Shown one piece after another: positions 9,946 to 19,171 of a stretch of 33,065 bases of DNA; the stretch's first letter is position 1; each line of letters opens with the position of its first letter. Location: NCBI GenBank assembly GCA_030827515.1, contig JAUREI010000025.1:1-33065 (forward strand), given 5' to 3'. A program made the position numbers and the translations under genes. This stretch comes from Prosthecobacter sp. GTDB taxonomy: Bacteria; Verrucomicrobiota; Verrucomicrobiia; Verrucomicrobiales; Verrucomicrobiaceae. The notes below the pieces were generated by a model, which searched no databases, was not told the origin of the DNA, and was given only the letters and a program-made list of their open reading frames with translations.

Positions 9946-10635
9946 ATGTTCAATAAGGTCCGAACCCGTCGTCTGATTGTTGCTCTGCTGCCTGCACTGC
10001 TCGTCGGCTGTCAAAGTTCCTCGGATGAGGGCAATGTCCTGCCGCCTGCGCCCCTTTCCGTCGCGGCCGCTCCTGCACCGCGCACCAACCCCATGGTCTT
10101 TGCGCCCGGTGACTCCCTGGAGTTGTTCGTCAAGGAGGACACCACCCTGAATGGCAGCTACCCCGTGCGCGAGGAGGGGTACATCGTTATCCCCCGTGCC
10201 GGCCGCATCCAGGTCGCGGGCATGGACCGCAGCCAGGCCGAGGTTCGCGTGAAGGAGTTCCTTCAGCGGACCCAGCTGACGGAAGCGACAGTCCTGATCG
10301 AGCGAACGGCCAAGCATGCGGATGCCGGCACGACGCCGATCGCGGAAATGCCCAAGCTGATGGTTTTCCTCACGGGTGCCGTACCTCGCTCGGGTGTTCA
10401 CCACATTCCCCTGCCGAACGGCCGGCCGCTCGGCACCTACGAGGCCCTGCTCATCACGGGGGGCATGAACAAGTTTGCGCGTGAAGATCGCGTGGAAATC
10501 TTCCGCACGGACAGCCAGGGCCGTCGTCGCCGAGCGGTTGTGGATCTGGGGCCGGTCCGCCTGGGCCAGGCGGATGATCCGCCGCTTGCTGAAGGCGACG
10601 TGGTGAATGTGCCCGAGAAGGTGTTCGGCTTCTGA
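9946..10635 (+). CDS. Wza/GumB-like polysaccharide export lipoprotein
   Basis: This 229-residue protein carries a lipoprotein signal with LLVGC (Cys22). A Poly_export domain follows from about 49 (FAPGDSLELFVKEDTTLNGSYPV, then the EEGYIVIPRAGRIQVAGM core), and one SLBB-like domain from about 142 (VFLTGAVPRSGVHHIPL through GDVVNVPEK). Family members form the periplasm-spanning and outer-membrane channel for capsular or exopolysaccharide. At 229 residues it has the short GumB-like form and lacks the extra SLBB repeat and C-terminal membrane helix of E. coli Wza (about 380 residues), so another protein, possibly the beta-barrel upstream, may form the outer-membrane pore. It is 66 bp upstream of the Wzc-like gene. 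Confidence 0.93.
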   Translation: MFNKVRTRRLIVALLPALLVGCQSSSDEGNVLPPAPLSVAAAPAPRTNPMVFAPGDSLELFVKEDTTLNGSYPVREEGYIVIPRAGRIQVAGMDRSQAEVRVKEFLQRTQLTEATVLIERTAKHADAGTTPIAEMPKLMVFLTGAVPRSGVHHIPLPNGRPLGTYEALLITGGMNKFAREDRVEIFRTDSQGRRRRAVVDLGPVRLGQADDPPLAEGDVVNVPEKVFGF

Positions 10636-10701
10636 TCGGCAGAGCATTGGATTCGCCCTCAGCGGGCTTGAAAACAACCCCATTCACGACAAAGCTCCTG
10701 C

Positions 10702-12993
10702 ATGCCCACCAAGCCGCCGACCTCTCCCAAACCGGACAAGATGGACGGCTCCAAACTGCTGCGGCTGATCCTGCAGTATGAAGACTACTGGCGCCTGATG
10801 GTGCTGCTCTTTCTGCTGGGCCTGGTCGCCGGGACCAGCTACTATGTTTATGCAAGAGCTGCCTTTGAATCGACGGCGTTGATTCGGGTCAACCAATTTG
10901 TCGACACGACCCGGGAGGCATCCGGTGCGCAGAAAGAGAACAACGTGCAGATGTTGCGTTCGCTGACCCGGCAATTGCTTTCCGACTATTACCAGCTGGA
11001 GACGGCCAAGCGACTCGGGGTGGCGACCGCCGCCACGACGCCTCAGGAACTGCGGGGCAGCCTCATTCCTGCAGTTCGTCTGGGCTTTCTGGACGGGCAG
11101 CATATGCAACTGCGGGTGATCTCCTACCGACCCAACATAGTTCGGGAGTTTCCCGTGGCCTTGATCGAGGCCTACGAGGCGGCACGCAAGCGCCAGCGCG
11201 AGGAGTTTCGCGACAAGGCGATTCAACGCTATGTGGAGGAACTGGCCGAAGTGCGCAAGAAAGTCACCTCCCAATTGGATTCCCGGTTGAAGTTTGAGGA
11301 GGAAAGCGCCCTCGCCAGCGCCCAGATTGAACTGGAAAGGCTGAGCAATGTGCCGGTCCAGCAGGTCCGGGTCCGTTACAAGCTGGAGGAGATGGATCGC
11401 ATTGCCAAGGTTCTGGCAGAGCAGGAGGGGGGGCTCGCCACCCCGGGCAAGCTGGCCCTGCTGACCAGTGTCGGTGCCGACAAGGACGACCCGCTGGCTG
11501 CGGGGCGCATCATCCGGCGCACCGGTGACCCGCGTGTCGGCGCGCCGGCCGCCTTCGAAACCCCGGAGACGGCCAAGGAGTTCACTCAGGTGGTGGTGCA
11601 GCCGGACATGGTCGAGAGCATTCAGCCATGGATGGAGCTCGACAAGAAGCGCCGTGGCCTGGAGGAGAAATTCACCACCAACCGCGCCCGCTATCTGGAG
11701 GATCACCCCGAGATGATCAAGCTTCGAGACGAGCTCCGCGAGGTGTCCTCCGCCTTGGAACTGGAGCTTGAGGTCGCGCGCAAGGCCTTCGATCTGGAGC
11801 GTGCCCGGCTCAAGGAGCAACTCGTGGAGCTGGAGACCAAGCTTCCTGCCTACTACCAGGCGGCGAAGAGTTACGATGAGAAGAAGCTGGCCTACGAACT
11901 GATGGAAAAGGGCCAGCTTGCCTGGGACAAGGCCTACGAGCAGCTCTCCAAGCAGATCGAGACCCTGCAGTTTGGCGACACCGATCAATCCTCCGTCAGC
12001 TTGGAGTTCCGTGGCTTTACCGACATCCGCAGTGAAAAACCGGTGTCCCCCAGCAAGTCGAAGCTGCTCATGCTCGGCTGCCTGCTCGGCCTCGGCCTGG
12101 CCGGCGGCGTGCCCTTCCTGCTGCGCCAGATGGACAGCACCATCACCGACCTCAACGAGTTTGAGAGCACCCTCGACATCCCCGGCATCGGTCTGGTGCC
12201 GCTGTCCAATCCCAAGGTGCTTGAGCAGGTCAACCGCTCCAGCACCCTTGGCGCCAAGGTGCCGAACGCCCTGCTCGAATGCTTCCGTTTGATTCGCAGC
12301 AGCATCCTGCTCAACCCGGGGCCCAGGGGCGAGCCGCGCGTCATCATGATCACCAGCGCCCGCCCGGGCGAGGGCAAGACCACCGTGTCCGCGAACATCG
12401 CCTGGGCCTTCTCCTCGATGGGGGAAAAGACCCTGCTGATCGACTGCGACTTGCGCCGCGGCCGTGTGCACGGTGTTGCCGGTGTGCCCAATCTTCCGGG
12501 CCTCACCCGGCTGTTGACCGGCGAGGCGCAGCTTGATGAGTGCCTGGTCAAGTCGGAGGCGGACAACCTCTGGCTGCTGCCGCGCGGTCCTGTGCTTGCC
12601 GGCACCACGGAACTGCTCAACACCGAGGTGTTCGCCAAAGTTCTGGTTGAGCTGCGGGGCCGCTTTTCTCGCATTATCCTGGACACGCCGCCGGTGCTGG
12701 GGCTGAGCGAAACCGCCTTTCTGCAGAACCATGCGGACGGGGTGGCCCTGGTGGTCAAGGCGGCGGCGACGACGCGCAGCGATGCCACGCTTGCCTTTCA
12801 GCAGTTGCAGAAGCTCGGTGGCCACTTCTACGGTTTCGTGCTCAACCAGGTCGATTTTTCGAAGGTGCAGAACCAGTACTACTACTATTATTACTCTTCG
12901 AACTACTACGATTCGAACTGGGAGGAAGAGGAGCCGGAAACAGACGACTCACGGCGGATCCCCAAGCACAGGCGGCACAGTCAGGCCGGCTGA
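10702..12993 (+). CDS. Wzc-like polysaccharide co-polymerase with cytoplasmic BY-kinase domain
   Basis: The 763-residue protein is a complete one-piece bacterial tyrosine kinase co-polymerase. A first membrane helix lies at about 31-50, a long charged periplasmic coiled-coil region follows, then a proline-containing segment (EKPVSPSKSK) and a second helix at about 452-475. The C-terminal ATPase has Walker A SARPGEGKTT (about 552-561), Walker A' LLIDCDLRRG (about 577-586) and Walker B IILDTPP (about 655-661). The tail holds a tyrosine cluster, QYYYYYYSSNYYDS, of eight tyrosines, the expected autophosphorylation site. The family controls chain length and export with a Wza partner, here the gene immediately upstream. 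The stop is only 14 bp from the convergent stop of the polymerase gene. No Shine-Dalgarno motif precedes the ATG. Confidence 0.96.
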   Translation: MPTKPPTSPKPDKMDGSKLLRLILQYEDYWRLMVLLFLLGLVAGTSYYVYARAAFESTALIRVNQFVDTTREASGAQKENNVQMLRSLTRQLLSDYYQLETAKRLGVATAATTPQELRGSLIPAVRLGFLDGQHMQLRVISYRPNIVREFPVALIEAYEAARKRQREEFRDKAIQRYVEELAEVRKKVTSQLDSRLKFEEESALASAQIELERLSNVPVQQVRVRYKLEEMDRIAKVLAEQEGGLATPGKLALLTSVGADKDDPLAAGRIIRRTGDPRVGAPAAFETPETAKEFTQVVVQPDMVESIQPWMELDKKRRGLEEKFTTNRARYLEDHPEMIKLRDELREVSSALELELEVARKAFDLERARLKEQLVELETKLPAYYQAAKSYDEKKLAYELMEKGQLAWDKAYEQLSKQIETLQFGDTDQSSVSLEFRGFTDIRSEKPVSPSKSKLLMLGCLLGLGLAGGVPFLLRQMDSTITDLNEFESTLDIPGIGLVPLSNPKVLEQVNRSSTLGAKVPNALLECFRLIRSSILLNPGPRGEPRVIMITSARPGEGKTTVSANIAWAFSSMGEKTLLIDCDLRRGRVHGVAGVPNLPGLTRLLTGEAQLDECLVKSEADNLWLLPRGPVLAGTTELLNTEVFAKVLVELRGRFSRIILDTPPVLGLSETAFLQNHADGVALVVKAAATTRSDATLAFQQLQKLGGHFYGFVLNQVDFSKVQNQYYYYYYSSNYYDSNWEEEEPETDDSRRIPKHRRHSQAG

Positions 12994-13007
12994 GGCTGGA
13001 GGCAGGG

Positions 13008-14309
13008 TCAGAGGTTGAGAAGCACGTATTCCCAGACTTCGATCACGCCCCAGGTCAGGCCGGCGACGGCGACGGCGTCACGCCAGTCGGGACGGTTCCA
13101 AATCCTGGCTGCCGGCAGCCAGGGCTCGGTGTCGGCGGCGTTCTCGGCGTGACAAAGGCGGTGAATGGCGGCGGCGACCGCGATCATGAGGAAGTACTCG
13201 GTGTGGTACTCGCGGTTGATCATCCAGTTGGAGACCGCGTAGGCGAGCACGATGAAGATGGCGGCACGCCGGCTGAATTCACGGGAACGGTCGCCGGCCG
13301 TGAAACGCGGAGCGGAAAAAATCAGGCCGCGCTGGGCGATCCACAGGCCGGCGATGAACAGGAAGAGGCCGTAGAGCCCGAGGTCAGCGCCGATCTGCAC
13401 GTAGCTGGAGTGGGTGGCCTTGACAAAGGATTCGCCCTGCCAGGTGATGAGGGGGACAAACTGCTTCCAGCCAACTCCGGTCGGACTCGCTTCAAAGGTG
13501 GTTTTGGCCATCTCCCAGGCCATGAGCCGCCCCTGCACCCCTTCATTGCTGCTGAGGCTGTTCATGCCGGACATGCGCGGCAGGAAGCTGAGGGCGGAAA
13601 TGCCGAGGGTGCCGGCGGCCGTTAACGCGAGCAGTTTCACAAACAGCGGCCGGCCGATGACAAAGACCATGACCATGAGGCCCCCGGCGACGAGGTAGGC
13701 ACCCTTGGAGGAGGCATGGTAGGCGCAGGTGCCGGCGAGGGCCGCACAGGCGGGGAAGGCGAGCAGTCGTCCTGCCGCGGCGCCCTTCCAGAAGAAGATC
13801 AGGTAACTCAGTGGCAGGGCAACGATGACTGTGTGGGCCAGTGAATTTGGGTTGTTGTGCAGCCAGGTGCCGATGGCGAGACGGCCTTGAAGTTGTTCAG
13901 TTACATCCCGGGCGCCGGTGAGGTCGATGCCGTAGAGGCTGCCGACGGCGAGGCCCGCCACGCCAAGCAGCATCCAGTTCCACATTTTCAGGTAACCGGC
14001 GACCCTCTCCCAGTTGCTCAGGGATTGGACAGTGAGGGCGTAGAACACGACCAGCGGCAGGAAGCCCATGAGGGCGGCCTGGCTGTCGGGGGCATTCCAC
14101 ACCACGTAGGCGTAATAGACCAGCAGGATCCAGTCGTGCGGTGTGCGCAGCAGGCCCGGCAGTGGAGAGCGCTCACGGCTGGAGTACAGGGCCGCCATCC
14201 AGCCGAGCATGAGCGGCTTGACGATGTTCAACCCCGCCCAGCCAGCCATCCAGTCCTGTGGACGGATGTAGTAGAGGAAGAGGAAGAAAAGGGCGAGGCG
14301 GTACTCCAT
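13008..14309 (-). CDS. O-antigen ligase/polymerase-like (Wzy/WaaL) membrane protein
   Basis: This hydrophobic protein of 433 residues has roughly ten or more membrane segments, beginning at MEYRLALFFLFLYYIRPQDWM and including a larger loop in the C-terminal half (about 290-340, with SPTGVGWKQFVPLITWQGE and THSSYVQIGADLGLYGL). This loop/helix pattern, with conserved Gly-rich and H-S/N-x-Y elements, is characteristic of the Wzy_C/O-antigen ligase family that joins lipid-linked repeats or ligates them. The ATG at 14309 is chosen because the first helix starts there; the frame is open upstream to 14444 but that part is not hydrophobic. It converges with the Wzc-like gene (14 bp between stops) and diverges from the MBOAT gene. 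Polymerase versus ligase cannot be settled from sequence. Confidence 0.88.
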   Translation of the reverse strand: MEYRLALFFLFLYYIRPQDWMAGWAGLNIVKPLMLGWMAALYSSRERSPLPGLLRTPHDWILLVYYAYVVWNAPDSQAALMGFLPLVVFYALTVQSLSNWERVAGYLKMWNWMLLGVAGLAVGSLYGIDLTGARDVTEQLQGRLAIGTWLHNNPNSLAHTVIVALPLSYLIFFWKGAAAGRLLAFPACAALAGTCAYHASSKGAYLVAGGLMVMVFVIGRPLFVKLLALTAAGTLGISALSFLPRMSGMNSLSSNEGVQGRLMAWEMAKTTFEASPTGVGWKQFVPLITWQGESFVKATHSSYVQIGADLGLYGLFLFIAGLWIAQRGLIFSAPRFTAGDRSREFSRRAAIFIVLAYAVSNWMINREYHTEYFLMIAVAAAIHRLCHAENAADTEPWLPAARIWNRPDWRDAVAVAGLTWGVIEVWEYVLLNL

Positions 14310-14542
14310 GAGGGCAGGGCAGCCGGCTCGGAGCGTGGACCAGCCCATTCGTGAATGCAACCACGGGTAGGCGCGCGCTGCGAAGGCTTGCCGGGACGCA
14401 AGTGTGTTGAAGATCACTCGCTTGGGGAGGTGGCCGCACCCCAATCCGGCGAGCAGGCTAAAGCCATGCGCGCGCTCCGGAGGGTAGCGCTTGATTCCCC
14501 GGCCGTCCGCGCCGACAGAAACGCCGTCCGTTTTTCCCGAGC
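14310..14542. promoter_or_regulatory. Divergent intergenic region between polymerase and MBOAT genes
   Basis: These 233 bp must hold the start signals for both divergent genes. I see no convincing -35/-10 pair on either strand. A short inverted repeat (TTGGGG at 14422-14427, CCCCAA at 14439-14444, spacer 11) is the only structure noted and may be chance in GC-rich DNA. Confidence 0.35.
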
Positions 14543-15958
14543 ATGTGGTTCAACAGCTTCGAATTCTGGGTGTTCTTCGGCCTGGTGGCGATGGGCTGTT
14601 GGCGGCTCGACCACGCCGGCCGCAACCGGTTGCTGCTGGCGGCGAGCTACTTTTTTTATGGCTGCTATGACTGGCGCTTCCTCGGTCTGATTCTGTTCTG
14701 TTCCGCAGTCAATTACCACGCTGCCGTCAGGATCGTGGCCGCACCCAATCCGATCCGGCGCCGCCGCTGGCTGGTGCTGGCGGTCGCGGTCAGCCTCGGT
14801 GTGCTCGGCGTTTTCAAGTATCTCGGTTTCTTCGTTCGCGAGGCCTCGCGGGTGTTGACCTGGGCCGGCCTCGACGCGGGGCCCTGGGCCTTGGAGATCC
14901 TGCTGCCCGCCGGCATCTCCTTTTTCACCTTCCAGGCGCTCAGCTACACGATCGATGTGTATCGCGGCGACACCCGGCCCTGTCGCGACTTCGCTGACTT
15001 CGCCCTGTTCATCTCCTTCTTCCCCCAGCTCGTTGCCGGTCCGATCGAGCGCTCCTCGCATCTGCTGCCGCAGGTGGAGCGGCCGCGCCCGCCCTGCGAC
15101 GGCGTGCGGTTTCGTCGCGGCCTGCACCTGGTGCTTACCGGCCTGTTCCTGAAGGTCGGGATTGCCGACAACATGGCCTGGCTGGCCGGTCACGTTTTTG
15201 GTGCTGCGCCCGAGACTCTGGCCGGGCCGGAGGTGCTGTTCGGTGTCTACGCCTTTGCCTTCCAGATCTACGGCGACTTTGCCGGCTACAGCGCCATTGC
15301 CTGCGGCACGGCCTGCTGGCTGGGATTCGACCTGATGACGAATTTTCGCAGGCCCTATTTCGCGCTCGATCCGCGAGATTTTTGGCAGCGCTGGCACATC
15401 AGTTTGTCCACTTGGCTACGCGACTATCTGTACATCCCGCTCGGCGGCAACCGCGGTGGCAGCGGCCGCACGGCGCGCAACCTCATGGTCACCATGCTGC
15501 TCGGCGGGCTCTGGCACGGTGCCGCCTGGACGTTTGTGGTCTGGGGCGGCATTCACGGTCTTTGGCTGGGCCTGCATCGCGCCTGCCTGCGCTGGCGGCC
15601 GGGGGCGGCTGTCACAGCGCCCTGGCTGAAGGGAGTGAAGTGGTTTGTCACCTTCCATCTCGTTTGCCTGACCTGGCTGGCTTTCCGGGCCGACAGCCTG
15701 CGGGATGCGCTTACCCTCTTGGGCCGGCTGGGCGCGGATTGGCGATTGACGGATTACAGCCTGACCTGCCTGGGCATGTTCGGCTTCTTCCTCCTGCCCT
15801 GGCTTGCCTATGAGGCCTGGCTGGAGCGGCGGCGCGAGGATGAGGCCTTGCTCAAGATAAGCTGGGGTTGGCGCGCGGTCTTTTACCTTTATCTGATCCT
15901 GATGCTGCTGTTCTTTCCGCCACCGGTGCCGGCCGAATTCATCTATTTCCGCTTCTGA
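14543..15958 (+). CDS. MBOAT-family O-acyltransferase (AlgI-like)
   Basis: The 471-residue multi-spanning protein starts MWFNSFEFWVFFGLVAM and shows the AlgI/DltB-type MBOAT signatures: AASYFFYGCYDW near 33-44, the PAGISFFTFQALSYTIDVYRG segment near 125-145, FFPQLVAGPIER near 155-166, and the catalytic His in GGLWHGAAWTFVVWGGIHG near 320-338. AlgI-like enzymes pass acetyl (or another acyl) groups across the inner membrane to a polysaccharide, normally with an SGNH-type partner. Exactly such a partner starts 3 bp after the stop, forming a two-gene plus-strand unit. The donor could be acetyl-CoA or, given the ACPs in the locus, an acyl-ACP; the latter is speculation. Length is normal for the family. 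Confidence 0.95.
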   Translation: MWFNSFEFWVFFGLVAMGCWRLDHAGRNRLLLAASYFFYGCYDWRFLGLILFCSAVNYHAAVRIVAAPNPIRRRRWLVLAVAVSLGVLGVFKYLGFFVREASRVLTWAGLDAGPWALEILLPAGISFFTFQALSYTIDVYRGDTRPCRDFADFALFISFFPQLVAGPIERSSHLLPQVERPRPPCDGVRFRRGLHLVLTGLFLKVGIADNMAWLAGHVFGAAPETLAGPEVLFGVYAFAFQIYGDFAGYSAIACGTACWLGFDLMTNFRRPYFALDPRDFWQRWHISLSTWLRDYLYIPLGGNRGGSGRTARNLMVTMLLGGLWHGAAWTFVVWGGIHGLWLGLHRACLRWRPGAAVTAPWLKGVKWFVTFHLVCLTWLAFRADSLRDALTLLGRLGADWRLTDYSLTCLGMFGFFLLPWLAYEAWLERRREDEALLKISWGWRAVFYLYLILMLLFFPPPVPAEFIYFRF

Positions 15959-15961
15959 TCC

Positions 15962-16888
15962 ATGAATACGGAACTGCGTGTCTTCATCGCCCTGCTGCTC
16001 GCCCTGCTAGGACTGGAGGCAGCGGCGCGCCTGTTCGAGACACGGTTGTCCAAAGACATCGCCCACCTGCGCAGCCTGCCCGCAGAGGCCGCACGTTTGC
16101 GCGACGCACCGGCGGACTCCTGCAAGGTGTTGATTCTCGGCAACTCGCTGGCTCGTGCCGGTCTGGACCGGGAACGGCTGACGCGCGGCTTGCAAGCAAA
16201 GCTCGGTCGACCGGTGGTGCTGGCGGCGATGCATCCCGACGGCAGCCGCATCGAGGAATGGCAGTACGGCTACCGTCGCTACTTCGAGCAAACCGGCGCG
16301 CGGCCTGATCTGGTGCTGCTTTGCACCGGACGCGCGCACTTGCTCGACGGCCTGCGAGATTTGGATGCCGTCGCCGCCTTTCACGTCTCCTGGCGGGATT
16401 TGCCCGGTTTTGTGCGTGAACAGAAACTCGGGGTCGATGCCCTCTGCCAGGTGATTGCGGCCCGGGCTTCGGCCCTGTTCGCCCATCGCCGGCGCGTCCA
16501 GCCCCTGCTGTTCTATCATTGGATGCCGCGCTACGAGCCGACGGTGAATCTCATCCAGGCCGCCGGGCAGGGCGCGGCAAGACGGTCGGCCGCCCCGGAG
16601 GAGAGTGCCCGCGCCTTTCTGGGGCTGCTGCAGACCTGTCGCGCGGCCGGTACCCGCGTGGCGCTGCTGCCTGTGCCGCTGCCTGAACCCTATGAGCTGC
16701 CTACTGGGGTCGTTGAGGCGGCTCAGCTTGGGGGCGCGTTCACACTGGGGCCACCGCCGCGGCTGCCGGCCCGTCATTTCCCCGACGGCTATCACCTGGA
16801 TGCCGAGGGTGCGGCGCTGTGGACGGCCGCGCTGCTGGAGCAGCGGGGTTGGGATGCCTGGTTGTCGGAACTTCGGTCCGGCCGGTAG
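15962..16888 (+). CDS. SGNH-like membrane-anchored acyltransferase/esterase, MBOAT partner
   Basis: This 308-residue protein has an N-terminal membrane anchor or signal (about 6-24) and an SGNH-like domain: LILGNSLARAGLD near 57-69, where GNS replaces the usual GDS and still provides a Ser, and a C-terminal FPDGYHLDAEG near 280-290 giving the Asp/His pair. AlgJ, AlgX and PatB-like partners of MBOAT enzymes use this triad to move the acyl group onto the sugar in the periplasm. It begins 3 bp after the MBOAT stop, so the two are almost certainly co-translated. Its stop is 1 bp from the stop of the convergent sulfotransferase gene. It is too divergent for me to assign a specific AlgJ or AlgX orthology. 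Confidence 0.85.
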   Translation: MNTELRVFIALLLALLGLEAAARLFETRLSKDIAHLRSLPAEAARLRDAPADSCKVLILGNSLARAGLDRERLTRGLQAKLGRPVVLAAMHPDGSRIEEWQYGYRRYFEQTGARPDLVLLCTGRAHLLDGLRDLDAVAAFHVSWRDLPGFVREQKLGVDALCQVIAARASALFAHRRRVQPLLFYHWMPRYEPTVNLIQAAGQGAARRSAAPEESARAFLGLLQTCRAAGTRVALLPVPLPEPYELPTGVVEAAQLGGAFTLGPPPRLPARHFPDGYHLDAEGAALWTAALLEQRGWDAWLSELRSGR

Positions 16889-16889
16889 C

Positions 16890-17831
16890 TCAGATCTTGT
16901 AACCGTAGCGCCCGGCCAGCCTTCCTGCCGCCGCACGAATGTGCGGGGCTTCACCGGCGGGGATGCGTGCACACCAATCCTCGACCAGGCCCACGCGCAC
17001 ACTCGTTTCGCTCTGGCGCATGGGATTGCCGGCGATGGTGTGCTGCTGGCGCAGGTGAATGATTTCCGGGATGGCGATGTCCTCGCCAATGAAGAGGCTG
17101 AGCTGTTCGGCTGCGGCGTCGGGCTGCAGGCAGAGATCCTCGTAGCGGAGCAGGAGCTGGTGTGCGGCTGGCAGGCGCTGCAGCGCCAGGCTGATGTTGC
17201 GATTGCGGGCGGTCCAGAAGGCGGCGCCCTCGGCGTAGGATGGCTGGCGGCCGCTGGCTTCCGAGGCGTAGGTGATGCCGTCGCGATCGAAATTTTTCAC
17301 GAAGGAATGCGCGACCGCCCGCGGATCGCGGACGAGGTGGATGACGCGCAGTCGTTCCGGTGCAAGGGCGTGCAGATGACGCAGATAGACCGGATCCTTG
17401 GAGGAGTCGATGACGACCGAGGCGCCGGTCATGGCGGCGGCGGTGTCGAACAGGTCGAGGGCGCGTGCGCAGCGATCGCGAAAGTCGCGCACCTCGCGAC
17501 TGAGTGCGCAGAACAACTCCAACGATCCCGGGCCACCCAGCGCGATGAAGGCGTTGTGGATGTGTTTCTGCAGGCCCGACTTGGCGCGCCTGCCCTGGAC
17601 GTGCCAGTCGCGCAGTCGTTGGCCGGCAGCGCCCGGACGTTGCTGCAGCCGCGAATCAAGTTCCTTCCAGAAGCCACAGTCGTCCACCTTTTCGCCGCAG
17701 GAGCAGATCGGCCAGTAGGGCAGCTTGTAGATTTCGCCGAGGTTGAGGCAGCGGGCGTTGCTGCCGAGGATGCTTTCCAGCAGGGTAGATCCGGAATAAC
17801 CGGTGCTGGCAATGTAAACGAGGGTCTTCAT
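16890..17831 (-). CDS. PAPS-dependent sulfotransferase family protein
   Basis: The 313-residue protein opens with the 5'-phosphosulfate loop, YIASTGYSGSTLLESIL (6-22), and has a 3'-phosphate-binding segment, RVIHLVRDPRAVAHS (162-176). IDSSKDP (141-147) and the Cys-containing stretch CSCGEKVDDCGFW (43-55) are typical of bacterial Sulfotransfer_3-type proteins. The likely role is transfer of sulfate from PAPS to a hydroxyl of the polysaccharide or its lipid-linked repeat in the cytoplasm. The ATG at 17831 is chosen because it starts the conserved first strand; the open frame extends upstream into the glycosyltransferase gene without family character. It lies 8 nt after the glycosyltransferase stop. 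No PAPS synthesis genes are in the window. Confidence 0.9.
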   Translation of the reverse strand: MKTLVYIASTGYSGSTLLESILGSNARCLNLGEIYKLPYWPICSCGEKVDDCGFWKELDSRLQQRPGAAGQRLRDWHVQGRRAKSGLQKHIHNAFIALGGPGSLELFCALSREVRDFRDRCARALDLFDTAAAMTGASVVIDSSKDPVYLRHLHALAPERLRVIHLVRDPRAVAHSFVKNFDRDGITYASEASGRQPSYAEGAAFWTARNRNISLALQRLPAAHQLLLRYEDLCLQPDAAAEQLSLFIGEDIAIPEIIHLRQQHTIAGNPMRQSETSVRVGLVEDWCARIPAGEAPHIRAAAGRLAGRYGYKI

Positions 17832-17839
17832 GCGGTCGG

Positions 17840-19171
17840 TCAGCGATGACTCAGCTCCATCAAATCGGCACCGATGAGTTGCGGAAAGCGCTGGTGCAAT
17901 TCGGCGTAGGCGGGCTGCAGTTTTTTGCGGTCGGCAGTCTGCGCGAGGGTGGGGTGGGGACGCCAGTGGGGCACGGCCAGATCCGTGGTCCAGGGGCGGC
18001 CTTCGGTCAGGGCCTGTGCCTGCAACATGGCGTTGATGCGCTGCAGGGTCAGGTCGTTGCTGATGTGTGCGCAGGCCCAGACGCGCGGGTCGAGCGAGCC
18101 GGCTTCGGTGAGCAGGGCCGCGAGGTCCTGGGCGATGTGGCCGGGGCGCAGCCGGCGGCCGGTGTGATCGTTGATGTGTGCGGACGAGCCAATGTGCGCG
18201 TCGGCACGCATGGCCAGCGCGCAGCCGGCGAAGAGCGATTCGACGGCGGCCACGCAGCCGCCCTCGCGGCGGCTGAGGATGACCGAAACACGGGCGTCGC
18301 ATTCCAGCTCCGTGACCCGTTCGATGGGCAGCGACTCGAGCAATTCAAGCTGCTGTGGCACGCCCAGTGAGCGGGCCAGGCGTTCGATGAAGGCGCGGTC
18401 GCGGCCGCCCTCGCGCTGCCCGATGAGGATGACGCGCAGGTTTGCCGGCAGGCGGCGCAGGGCGAGGAAAAACTCCCAGTGGCGTTTGAACTCGCCCCAG
18501 TTCGCCACCATCAGCACGTCGATGCTGCGCTCGGCCATCGGCTTGGGTTGGTAAAACGCCGGATCCACCCAGTCGCAGGCGAGACCGGGCAGGACGATGA
18601 GGCGGGGATCTAGGGCGGCCAAGCGCGCGCGCTCGGCCTCGTTGGCGCACTGCAGGAAAAGTGGGGATTTCAGCCGCAGCAGGGCGCTGCCGAGCAGGGC
18701 GTAGTCGGTGGGCGACCAGCTGGCGACAAGGATCAGGTGGTAGTGGGCGTCGAGCCAGGCGAGGTCGGCGTCCGCAAGCGCAAGCACACGCGCGAGGTTG
18801 TACTCGAAGTAGTTGAGCAGCACGCCCTTCTCGTTCCCGGCGGGCGCTTTCAGCACGATGCTGCGGGTGAGTTGGGACTGGTCGCGCAGCAGCGGGGCAT
18901 AGCGGGGGTGTTCGGCGACCGCGGCGCGCCAGGCGGGTTCGAGATCCGGGCGGAGGAGGAAACGGAAGTCCTCCGTCAACAGGCGGGTCACCGCCGGGTG
19001 TTCGGCCAGGCCGAGCGCCTTGCCGAGGTGGCGGATTTGCGCCACGGGCCGGGGGGCCAGACGGCTGCGCAGCCAGTGCAAGAGGGCGAGGGCGGTGCGC
19101 AGCCGCGGGGAATGGCGCAGCTGGTCCTCGGCGCGCCAGCGCAGGACATGGAAAAAGGTTGCCGGGCTCAT
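17840..19171 (-). CDS. Glycosyltransferase, GT-B (GT4-like)
   Basis: The 443-residue protein has a two-domain GT-B look: an N-terminal half with no clear motif and a C-terminal domain beginning at IDVLMVANWGEFKRHWEF, then VILIGQREGG, LLESLPIERV, and the donor-binding region VSVILSRREGGCVAAVESLFAG, which supplies the GT4-type E-x7-E arrangement (EGGCVAAVE). It probably adds one sugar of the repeat unit. The ATG at 19171 overlaps the methyltransferase stop as ATGA (19168-19171), which decides the start over an upstream in-frame alternative at 19207. The sulfotransferase follows after 8 nt, so methyltransferase, glycosyltransferase and sulfotransferase form one transcript. The sugar donor and linkage are unknown. 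Confidence 0.9.
   Translation of the reverse strand: MSPATFFHVLRWRAEDQLRHSPRLRTALALLHWLRSRLAPRPVAQIRHLGKALGLAEHPAVTRLLTEDFRFLLRPDLEPAWRAAVAEHPRYAPLLRDQSQLTRSIVLKAPAGNEKGVLLNYFEYNLARVLALADADLAWLDAHYHLILVASWSPTDYALLGSALLRLKSPLFLQCANEAERARLAALDPRLIVLPGLACDWVDPAFYQPKPMAERSIDVLMVANWGEFKRHWEFFLALRRLPANLRVILIGQREGGRDRAFIERLARSLGVPQQLELLESLPIERVTELECDARVSVILSRREGGCVAAVESLFAGCALAMRADAHIGSSAHINDHTGRRLRPGHIAQDLAALLTEAGSLDPRVWACAHISNDLTLQRINAMLQAQALTEGRPWTTDLAVPHWRPHPTLAQTADRKKLQPAYAELHQRFPQLIGADLMELSHR

Noticed and set aside
10684-12825. 713-codon open frame on the minus strand
   Set aside because: It is antisense to the Wzc-like kinase, whose Walker motifs and tyrosine tail are unambiguous. The antisense protein is a low-complexity mix of Leu, Gly, His and Gln.
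12879-12915. TAC/TAT triplet run suggesting a microsatellite
   Set aside because: It encodes the C-terminal tyrosine cluster expected in Wzc-type kinases, so the repeat is explained by protein function, although slippage there could still vary tyrosine number.
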